Assembly: GCA_030640725.1 (NCBI GenBank) | Contig: DAOWIV010000144.1 | Location: 1 to 9,236 of the forward strand | Reading direction: 5' to 3' | DNA: 9,236 nt | Origin: Methanosarcinales archaeon | GTDB lineage: Archaea > Halobacteriota > Methanosarcinia > Methanosarcinales > Methanogasteraceae | In this document: positions 1 to 5,057 of the stretch, piece by piece | How positions within the stretch are numbered: position 1 is the first letter of the stretch | Layout of the letters: each line of letters starts with the position of its first letter | Position numbers and translations under genes: made by a program | The notes under the pieces: generated by a model | Databases searched by the model: none | Told to the model about the DNA's origin: nothing | Seen by the model: the letters and a program-made list of their open reading frames with translations, nothing else

Positions 1-18
1 AAAATATTAGACGATAAA

Positions 19-747
19 ATGGAAAGTTTGACTATCACTAGGTTTTTAGATAGTGCCATCAGAAACTATCCTGAATCGCTTAACGCCCCCTATAGCGTGC
101 TCCACGAGGACTCTGAAACCACGCACGTAATCTCACTCATCGTGAAGCACGGAATCGAAAAAGGCGACCACATCATCCTCCTGCGACCAATCGAGTCAGA
201 TTCCCGTGCCGACCGTGCAGTAGCGGACATAAAAGACCTGACAGGGAAGGTCGATCGCACAATCACCGTTGACGTTGTTCCGATCGATCACCATGACTTC
301 GGTGCGATGATGCTAAACTTAATGGACCTGATAGCCTCAGCCACCCAGCCCGCCGCACCAGCACGCGGCAAAGTCATCGTAAACCTCTCAGGAGGTCCCC
401 GCGAGATTTTGATCGCGCTCACCGCTGCATCCATGGCACTTTCAGACTCGATCTACAAAACCACGAACTTTAGCGACATCGACCGTGAACTCCGCGAGAT
501 CGAACTGCCGCACATCGCCCGCACGCCGGATGAGAAGGTGCGGCAGATATTAGGCGACATCCTCAAAAACGAACTCACGACGCTCACGGCGATTGCAGCA
601 CGGCTCGGTGTATCAGAGAGCACGATCTCACGCAGTTGCGCAAAACTCGCTGATATGTATATGGTCGAGATCACGCCAGTTGGCAGGAACAAGCAAATCG
701 CACTCACACTGAGTGGTAAGGTGCTGCTGAAAGTCGGCGGGGTGTGA
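19..747 (+). CDS. CARF-HTH transcriptional regulator, Csa3-like
   Basis: Predicted cytoplasmic ligand-sensing DNA-binding protein. Residues ~26-168 look like a CARF (CRISPR-associated Rossmann fold) domain: a THVISLIVKHGIEKGD helix/strand block followed by LLRP, and the diagnostic VNLSGGPREIL loop at 121-131. Residues ~187-240 look like a winged HTH (LTAIAARLGVSESTISRS recognition region, then a KQIALTLSG wing). In the family, CARF binds cyclic oligoadenylate and Csa3 proteins control cas genes, CRISPR arrays or related defence genes. That role is inferred here, because no cas gene lies in the window. The N-terminus is odd: family members usually begin just before the VLHEDSETTH-like strand, yet this frame opens about 26 codons earlier with no internal ATG (GTG at 97 is an alternative start). 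The frame is also open to base 1, so the gene could extend upstream. Codons are rich in C-ending forms. The family is fairly certain, the start is not. Confidence 0.8.
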   Translation: MESLTITRFLDSAIRNYPESLNAPYSVLHEDSETTHVISLIVKHGIEKGDHIILLRPIESDSRADRAVADIKDLTGKVDRTITVDVVPIDHHDFGAMMLNLMDLIASATQPAAPARGKVIVNLSGGPREILIALTAASMALSDSIYKTTNFSDIDRELREIELPHIARTPDEKVRQILGDILKNELTTLTAIAARLGVSESTISRSCAKLADMYMVEITPVGRNKQIALTLSGKVLLKVGGV

Positions 748-781
748 GACTGTATCTCTCTTAATTTTGCGTCTCTCTCGA

Positions 782-843
782 CTTTGCGACCTTGCGTTAG
801 ATCAGAGAAACAAGAAAGACGAGGGTGACGCAAGGGCGCAAAG
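782..843. repeat. Imperfect inverted repeat, 18-nt arms
   Basis: The left arm (782-799, CTTTGCGACCTTGCGTTA) and the reverse complement of the right arm (826-843, CTTTGCGCCCTTGCGTCA) differ at 2 of 18 positions. They are separated by a 26-nt purine-rich loop (800-825). A further TTTGCGTC copy lies just upstream (about 766-773). Similar TTTGCG/TTGCGT-type elements occur in intergenic DNA of many environmental genomes, so this is probably a relic of a dispersed repeat. It could also form a stem-loop at the end of the Csa3-like transcript. Confidence 0.6.
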
Positions 844-1003
844 ATTGGAAACCACATAATCCATCAGAATCAGGAAAATTCCACCATATCTCCAGAGCAA
901 ACATTTGAGCGATTGGTCGTGGCAGTTTTGAGGGATGGCGTACATAATTAGGATTGCTGTGAACACCAGCGACAACAACTGCCGGATTGGTACGTGTTTA
1001 GCT

Positions 1004-1032
1004 AACCACAAGATTACACGGATTTCCACGAG
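1004..1032. repeat. Possible dispersed-repeat fragment (AACCACAAGATTACACGG type)
   Basis: The 29-nt stretch contains AACCACAAGATTACACGG followed by ATTTCCACGAG. It resembles short ACCACAGATTACACGGATT-like motifs often seen in intergenic DNA of archaeal and environmental genomes. The resemblance is from memory and only one copy lies in this window, so repeat status is an inference. Confidence 0.35.
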
Positions 1033-1047
1033 AAAGTATGAGGCGGC

Positions 1048-1058
1048 AGGATATAAAA
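1048..1058 (+). promoter_or_regulatory. TATA-like box upstream of cbiT
   Basis: The sequence AGGATATAAAA combines a purine-rich BRE-like start with an archaeal-type TATA core. Transcription would be expected to begin near 1080, giving a leader of about 120 nt before cbiT that contains the 1111-1132 hairpin. There is no direct evidence of use. Confidence 0.35.
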
Positions 1059-1110
1059 TGCAAACATATCACCAATATCTTGTATGCACTACCATCTTCT
1101 TGTGCCAATC

Positions 1111-1132
1111 CCATGAAATCTCATGGTTTTTT
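1111..1132 (+). terminator. Hairpin plus T-run (terminator or attenuator-like)
   Basis: A perfect 6-bp stem (CCATGA 1111-1116, TCATGG 1121-1126) with a 4-nt loop is followed by six T residues (1127-1132). On the plus strand this is the layout of an intrinsic terminator. The stem is short, and T-runs alone can terminate archaeal RNA polymerase. It sits about 70 nt before cbiT, downstream of a TATA-like box. Confidence 0.4.
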
Positions 1133-1200
1133 CGCCTCAGCTAAACACATACCCGGATTGAAATGCTCACGACACTGAAAAATACGGACAAGGATTCATC

Positions 1201-1737
1201 ATGCTATCAGCAAGCCCGACCAAACCCGAGATCATTGCGATCACGATCTCCAAATTAAACCTCGCACCAGGCGACGTCTTCTGCGACGTTGGCTGCGGCA
1301 CAGGCGCGGTCTCGATTGCAGCATCCGCCTTCGCAGACACAATCTACGCAATCGACATCCGGGATGAAGCCATCGCGGAGGCAGAGCGCAACTTTGATGC
1401 CGCGGGAATCAGGGAGCAGGTCACGCTCATTCGTGGTGAAGCATCTCTGGCGATTGCGGACCTGCCCCCCCTCAACTGTGCTTTTGTCGGCGGAACCCGG
1501 AACATCGAGGATGTGCTACATGCGCTCTGCACCAGAGTCCGGGGGCATGTAGTGGCAAATGCCGCAAGAATCGAGACCGCGGCGCGGATCATCGGGTGTA
1601 TGAAGTCGATCGGGATCTTTGAGGAGGTAGTTCATGTCCAGGTCTCGAGGGGATATGAGCTTGCAGGCGAGACCGCGTTTAAGCCGGTGAATCCGGTGTA
1701 TATCATGGTCGGGAACGTGGGGCGCCGGGACATCTGA
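1201..1737 (+). CDS. cbiT: Cobalt-precorrin C15-methyltransferase (decarboxylating)
   Basis: SAM-dependent enzyme of anaerobic cobamide (B12) synthesis. CbiT methylates C15 of the corrin ring and decarboxylates the C12 acetate side chain. The 178-residue protein is a single Rossmann-fold methyltransferase, close to the usual stand-alone CbiT length. Visible motifs are the family N-terminus SPTKPEIIAITISKLNL, SAM motif I DVGCGTG (29-35), an acidic strand end AIDIRDEA (50-57), and FVGGTRNIEDVL (95-106), which is characteristic of CbiT. The C-terminal KPVNPVYI block fits methanogen homologues. The ATG at 1201 is preceded by AAGGA at 1190-1194, and the SPTKPE block starts only four residues in, so this start fits. 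It stands alone here and is convergent with the AlbA_2 gene. Methanogens need cobamide for methyl transfer. Confidence 0.92.
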   Translation: MLSASPTKPEIIAITISKLNLAPGDVFCDVGCGTGAVSIAASAFADTIYAIDIRDEAIAEAERNFDAAGIREQVTLIRGEASLAIADLPPLNCAFVGGTRNIEDVLHALCTRVRGHVVANAARIETAARIIGCMKSIGIFEEVVHVQVSRGYELAGETAFKPVNPVYIMVGNVGRRDI

Positions 1738-1774
1738 AATAGGGGTGATTCCTCCTGCACTTCCAGGGCGCCTG

Positions 1775-1818
1775 CGGGCACGGGATAATTTTTCCCGGCT
1801 TCACCGCCCCGGTGCCCG
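1775..1818. terminator. Nested hairpins between convergent genes
   Basis: Outer arms CGGGCAC (1775-1781) and GTGCCCG (1812-1818) are perfectly complementary. A competing inner pair, CGGG (1781-1784) and CCCG (1794-1797), flanks an AT-rich loop with five T residues (1789-1793). This lies between the converging ends of cbiT and the AlbA_2 gene. It could act as a bidirectional terminator, with U-runs available on either transcript. Activity is inferred from position and structure only. Confidence 0.4.
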
Positions 1819-1827
1819 TAAACCATC

Positions 1828-2703
1828 TCATCGCGCCCTGTACTGCTCTCTTGTCTTTTCGAAGAATAGATGATCCTCTTCATATCTCTCGACCAGCCAG
1901 TCAACAAATTCTTCGCTGTACTGAGCCGACGCAAATTTTGATTTGTAATAGAACTGGGGCTTTGATTCATCTATCCGGTAAATTCTGCGAACGCACAAGG
2001 TATCGTGGGCAGTTATGTGCTTTTTGCCGCTTAACCGTTCGTTTACGTGGTGTACGACCTCCTTCTGTATGTACGGATACGTGCGATCAGGTATTGCTAC
2101 CCCATAATCGGATTGGTTGGGCATACGCGCCGCGTCGCTCATGGTTGCCACCGGCTGGGTAACATACTGGGCAGGCGTCTTGACCGCCTTTTCGATGCCA
2201 CTGAACCATGATCGATGGAGTTTTTCCAGTTCCCTACCGACAACCTTCGTCATATCACGGGAATCTCCAGGCTCGCTCCTTGCACCGTGCCTGAAATACA
2301 CGGCACCACGTTCAAACACCGTCTGCTGCCCACCATCACCCTCATCACCCCCTTCATCGGTATCATACGTACCAGGCTTGATAAAGACCATCGGGATCGA
2401 AACGCTCTCGATCAGCAGCGCTGCTATCTTGACCCCTTCTTTGTCGATCTCTGCGATCTTAAATCCGGAGAACCGCTCTCCGGTGTATGACGCGATCATG
2501 TCTGCCAGCACAGCCGGGTCGATGTCGAGCACAGGCGTGACATCAGATCCTGATGGCGTACCGTCGTCTCCGGCACCGATTAATATGATACCTCCGCCGG
2601 AATTAGCCATCGCCACGCTGTTTTTCACGATCTCACACCAATCTTTCCGAGAATTGATGTCAAATCCATCGCTGAAATCGATATATGCAGTTTTTGCATC
2701 CAT
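1828..2703 (-). CDS. AlbA_2 (Schlafen-type) domain protein, function unknown
   Basis: A 291-residue protein from the ATG at 2703. The N-terminal half resembles an AlbA_2/Schlafen fold: SRKDWCEIVKNSVAMANSGGG (18-38), then the strand IILIGAGDDGTPSG (39-52), and a late VYFRHGARSEP strand (135-145). The acidic E-x4-E-K signature usual before this block is replaced by YIDFSDGFDI, so a catalytic role is uncertain. A low-complexity DEGGDEGDGG insert lies at 116-125. The C-terminal ~90 residues (IQKEVVHHVNERL to FVDWLVERYEEDHLFF) form a helical domain I cannot name. Schlafen-family members include tRNA/rRNA nucleases, while other AlbA_2 proteins are regulators. The frame also allows a TTG start at 2733. 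I prefer 2703 because GGGGGT lies about 10 nt upstream. It follows the Thg1 gene by 60 nt on the same strand and is probably cotranscribed. Confidence 0.75.
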   Translation of the reverse strand: MDAKTAYIDFSDGFDINSRKDWCEIVKNSVAMANSGGGIILIGAGDDGTPSGSDVTPVLDIDPAVLADMIASYTGERFSGFKIAEIDKEGVKIAALLIESVSIPMVFIKPGTYDTDEGGDEGDGGQQTVFERGAVYFRHGARSEPGDSRDMTKVVGRELEKLHRSWFSGIEKAVKTPAQYVTQPVATMSDAARMPNQSDYGVAIPDRTYPYIQKEVVHHVNERLSGKKHITAHDTLCVRRIYRIDESKPQFYYKSKFASAQYSEEFVDWLVERYEEDHLFFEKTREQYRAR

Positions 2704-2763
2704 TCTATCCAAAACCCCCTTAAATTCCCTCAATACTCACCTGATATCTATCTGATATTTAGC

Positions 2764-3510
2764 TTACACATCTACCAGTCCCCGTATCAATTCCGCACCA
2801 TCTTCCGATGCGAATATTGGCAGATTCCAGTTCTGAACGACCCTTTTCCGGTTCGCGGTCACCTCGACCCCACGCACCGGATCATATCCACACTTCACAT
2901 ACTCGTCCCTGTGCACCATAACGCCCCGCCTGTGCCATGCAGGCACTTTGTCAAGGTTGATGCCGTGTCGGAACAGCATTTCATGAATATCGCACGAGCG
3001 CATACCCCGCATCCTTGATGCTGCATCCCTGCCCGATAATCCGGTCGAACGAAGCGTATAATGCCCGTAGCTGTTGATACAGTTTCGCCATGCCTCCAAT
3101 TGTCGCCAGATCAGATACTCGGGGATCTGGTGTGGGTGCAGCGGTATTACCCGCCCGTCGAATGCGATCGGGGATATATCTAATGACATGGTGATCGCGC
3201 TGGTTATGTGGCTTGCCATGACCGAAACGAGCTTCTCGATTCTGCCATTGAAGGGAAGCACCTGATCTGTGAGAAGGATGTTGATTTCGTCTGAGAATGT
3301 GTATGCAATCACCGGATGCAACCCGCTTTGATGCGCGAGCGACTCTGTGGCGCCCGCCATGGCAGATGCGAATCGATAGTCAAACGGCTTCTCGAATCCC
3401 TGCTTGTACAGTAAATTCTTAAACCCCCTGCCATCAACACGAATCATAACTGGCGGAATTGCCCTCAGATCGGCATATATCTCACAGTTCTCAAAATTAC
3501 TCCTCTGCAT
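2764..3510 (-). CDS. thg1: tRNA-His guanylyltransferase family (Thg1-like) protein
   Basis: Enzyme of the Thg1/TLP superfamily, which adds nucleotides in the 3'-to-5' direction to tRNA 5' ends (G-1 addition to tRNA-His, or template-dependent 5'-end repair). The 248-residue protein has the canonical palm-like core: IYADLRAIPP, then IRVDGRGFKNL (metal-binding D26-G27), then FSDEINILL (D74-E75), then an AFDGR strand (116-120) and YLIWRQLEAWRNCINSYGHY (132-151). The eukaryotic HINNLYN tRNA-recognition motif is not retained, which favours TLP-like 5'-end repair over strict tRNA-His specificity (inference). The M. acetivorans orthologue is known for an in-frame pyrrolysine UAG; none occurs here. 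The start overlaps the PRC-barrel gene end by 14 nt, with AAGAAGG abutting the ATG, so translation is probably coupled. The AlbA_2 gene follows after 60 nt. Confidence 0.9.
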   Translation of the reverse strand: MQRSNFENCEIYADLRAIPPVMIRVDGRGFKNLLYKQGFEKPFDYRFASAMAGATESLAHQSGLHPVIAYTFSDEINILLTDQVLPFNGRIEKLVSVMASHITSAITMSLDISPIAFDGRVIPLHPHQIPEYLIWRQLEAWRNCINSYGHYTLRSTGLSGRDAASRMRGMRSCDIHEMLFRHGINLDKVPAWHRRGVMVHRDEYVKCGYDPVRGVEVTANRKRVVQNWNLPIFASEDGAELIRGLVDV

Positions 3511-3754
3511 CCTTCTTTGTCAATTTGTTAACCTGCTTCACGATGACGACATCGCCAATCGCAAGCACCCACCGATACGGCAGAATAACCCCCTCACGGT
3601 TAACATCAAACATTTCGCGGTTGATTTTGGTGAGCGCAAGCCCGGTCACCTTCCTATCAACCGCCTCAATCACGACATCGTTCACATTCCCTACGTACCG
3701 CCCCTTATCGGTATAGACGTTGAGCCCAAACAGCGATGTTAATTCTGCATACAT
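3497..3754 (-). CDS. PRC-barrel domain protein
   Basis: An 85-residue protein made of one PRC-barrel: MYAELTSLFGLNVYTDKGRYVGNV strand pair, a short DVVIEAVDRKVTGLAL segment, and the conserved VILPYRWVLAIGDVVIV C-terminal strands. Small stand-alone archaeal PRC-barrel proteins of this type include the haloarchaeal CdpB proteins, which act with SepF in FtsZ-based division. Others are treated as RNA-metabolism adaptors. Which applies here is unknown. It is the first gene of the leftward unit and overlaps the Thg1 gene by 14 nt. The start is supported by GAGGG at 3761-3765, 6 nt before the ATG. A minus-strand TATA-like element (3775-3785) would place transcription at or very near the ATG, so leaderless expression is also possible. 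Confidence 0.85.
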   Translation of the reverse strand: MYAELTSLFGLNVYTDKGRYVGNVNDVVIEAVDRKVTGLALTKINREMFDVNREGVILPYRWVLAIGDVVIVKQVNKLTKKDAEE

Positions 3755-3774
3755 TCGAATCCCTCGTGTGTATT

Positions 3775-3785
3775 GATATTATACA
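3775..3785 (-). promoter_or_regulatory. TATA-like element for the PRC-thg1-AlbA_2 unit
   Basis: On the minus strand this reads TGTATAATATC, centred about 26 nt before the PRC-barrel ATG at 3754, so the predicted transcript start coincides with the start codon. The 3801-3809 element is nearly self-complementary (GTATATATC on the minus strand) and could serve instead, giving a leader that includes the GAGGG site. Confidence 0.4.
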
Positions 3786-3795
3786 GATTGAACTA

Positions 3796-3809
3796 AAAAG
3801 GATATATAC
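3796..3809 (+). promoter_or_regulatory. BRE/TATA promoter of the site-2 protease gene
   Basis: AAAAG followed by GATATATAC is a good archaeal BRE plus TATA box. Transcription is expected about 26 nt downstream, near 3830. That is downstream of the ATG at 3818 and upstream of the ATG at 3848, and it decides the start of the protease gene. Confidence 0.6.
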
Positions 3810-3847
3810 TTTATTGTATGGTGGCTGCCAATAAGAAAGTGATACAA

Positions 3848-4975
3848 ATGAAAACCTCTGTCCAGATCGGAAAGGTTATGGGGATACCAATTAAAATCCA
3901 TATTTCTTTCCTACTCGTTCTCATATTGTTCCCTATCATTTTTTCGAGGGAATCTGTCACCGGATTTGTTGATGTGGAATCAGTTCCACTCAGATATGCT
4001 TTATCACTGAGCTTGACCGTCCTTTTGTTCTTTTGCGTGGCGCTGCACGAACTCGGGCACTCATGGGTCGCAAAAGGATACGGGATCACCATAAGAAGCA
4101 TCACACTAATTATTTTCGGTGGTATCGCCGCAATGGACGACATTCCTCGCGACCCCGACGCGGAACTGCGCATATCGTTAGCCGGACCTGCCGTATCGCT
4201 TATGATCGGAGTCTTCTGCGCTATCATATATCTCATACTTCAAAATATAGCACAGGCAGTACAGACCGCTATGATTCCGGATGTTTCTCACCTTATATGG
4301 TCGCTTGCATTCATTAACGTCATGTTGTTTGCTTTTAATCTGATTCCTGCCTTCCCGATGGATGGTGGGCGCGTGGTTCGTGCGTGGTATGCCCAACGCA
4401 TGCCATACCTTCGTGCAACCAGGAAGGCAGTACACCTCGGAAAGATGATCGCTATCATAATGGGCGTATTCGGACTGTTCGCTTCCCCCTGGCTGCTATT
4501 CATCGCTTTCTTCATCTATGTCGGTGCGTCAGAAGAAGAGGCATTCACAAAGGCGTCAGTGACACTTGAAGGCGTCAAAGTCAGCGATCTCATGACCAGT
4601 GATGTTGCTTTTGTGGGGGACAATATGACAGTTCTGGAACTCCTCCAGGTGATGTTCGGAAAAAAACACCACGTATACCCGGTAACTGATCCGTCCACAG
4701 GCGAGGTTGTTGGAATGGTGGCGTTTGCCGATATCCAGTCGGTTCCGATGGACAAACACAACGTGGTGCTGGTACGCGATGTGATGGCAACAGACATCAT
4801 CTCGATCTTCGATGATGCCGATGCCATAGACGCACTCAGGATGATGTCCATGCACAAAATCAGGCATCTGCTGGTGAAGGGCAGGATCACGGGCAGAGTT
4901 GCCGGTATCGTGTCCAGAATCGACCTGATACGATCTATCGAGGTGCTTGGTTACAGTGAACGGCAAAATAGCTGA
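3848..4975 (+). CDS. Site-2 protease family metalloprotease with two CBS domains
   Basis: Predicted intramembrane zinc metalloprotease of the S2P/M50 family, similar in architecture to the M. jannaschii CBS-containing S2P. About six membrane segments fill residues ~17-227 (numbering from 3848). Zinc-binding HELGH is at 67-71, and the second motif NLIPAFPMDGG is at 164-174, with its Asp as third ligand. A CBS pair follows: ~243-300 (VSDLMTSDVAFV) and ~310-365 (VRDVMATDIISI, then KIRHLLVKG). CBS domains usually sense adenylyl nucleotides, so proteolysis may be energy-regulated. The substrate is unknown. The frame is open from 3818, but the TATA box at 3801-3809 predicts transcription from about 3830. 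The ATG at 3848 has GTGAT 3 nt upstream, and MKTSVQIGKVMGIPI matches the family N-terminus, so 3848 is preferred. thiI follows in the same direction. Confidence 0.92.
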   Translation: MKTSVQIGKVMGIPIKIHISFLLVLILFPIIFSRESVTGFVDVESVPLRYALSLSLTVLLFFCVALHELGHSWVAKGYGITIRSITLIIFGGIAAMDDIPRDPDAELRISLAGPAVSLMIGVFCAIIYLILQNIAQAVQTAMIPDVSHLIWSLAFINVMLFAFNLIPAFPMDGGRVVRAWYAQRMPYLRATRKAVHLGKMIAIIMGVFGLFASPWLLFIAFFIYVGASEEEAFTKASVTLEGVKVSDLMTSDVAFVGDNMTVLELLQVMFGKKHHVYPVTDPSTGEVVGMVAFADIQSVPMDKHNVVLVRDVMATDIISIFDDADAIDALRMMSMHKIRHLLVKGRITGRVAGIVSRIDLIRSIEVLGYSERQNS

Positions 4976-5039
4976 TAAAATACCTGGAATACCTGGAATA
5001 CCTGATAAAATGTCTGACAAAATGCCTGATATGATATCC
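4974..5039 (+). repeat. Compound short tandem repeat (9-nt and 12-nt units)
   Basis: Three 9-nt units AATACCTG(G/A) occupy 4979-5005. They run into 12-nt units GATAAAATGTCT (5004-5015), GACAAAATGCCT (5016-5027) and degenerate GATATGATATCC (5028-5039). A related GATAAAATACCT lies at 4974-4985. Both unit lengths are multiples of three, so the thiI frame stays open and would read IPGIPGIPDKMSDKMPDM. The repeat lies between the protease stop and the thiI ribosome-binding site. Confidence 0.8.
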
Positions 5040-5041
5040 GC

Positions 5042-5047
5042 GGAGGT
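5042..5047 (+). promoter_or_regulatory. Shine-Dalgarno site that sets the thiI start
   Basis: GGAGGT is a perfect match to the archaeal anti-SD complement, 10 nt before the ATG at 5058. A second, closer AGGGGT lies at 5051-5056. It favours 5058 over the upstream in-frame ATGs (5010, 5022, 5031) and the TTG at 4947. Confidence 0.65.
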
Positions 5048-5057
5048 ATCAGGGGTA

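Larger units (their letters stand above)
748..1200. other. Gene-free spacer with repeat remnants and hairpin
   Basis: No convincing gene is present in this 453-bp stretch. Short open frames on both strands have poor composition and cross the repeats. It holds an imperfect inverted repeat (782-843), a fragment resembling AACCACAAGATTACACGG-type intergenic repeats (1004-1032), a TATA-like box (1051-1058) and a hairpin with a T-run (1111-1132). An AAGGA ribosome-binding-like site at 1190-1194 lies 6 nt before the cbiT start. Confidence 0.7.

Noticed and set aside
453..857. A minus-strand open frame overlapping the CARF gene
   Set aside because: It is antisense to a well-supported coding region, extends into the inverted repeat, and shows no motifs.
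935..1144. A 69-codon plus-strand open frame in the spacer
   Set aside because: It crosses the repeat fragment, the TATA-like box and the hairpin, lacks an SD, and its composition does not look like a protein.
748..1200. A possible CRISPR array after the Csa3-like gene
   Set aside because: There is no regularly spaced direct repeat. The repeated TTGCG pieces form an inverted repeat and the rest is unique sequence.
2117..2755. A 212-codon plus-strand frame antisense to the AlbA_2 gene
   Set aside because: It is a composition shadow (Ser/Pro-rich) of the AlbA_2 gene, with no motif or start signal.
2764..3510. An in-frame pyrrolysine codon in the Thg1-like gene, as in M. acetivorans
   Set aside because: The frame contains no TAG from ATG to TAA.
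3818..3847. A ten-residue N-terminal extension of the protease (ATG at 3818)
   Set aside because: The TATA box at 3801-3809 places transcription downstream of this ATG, and the family N-terminus begins at the ATG at 3848.
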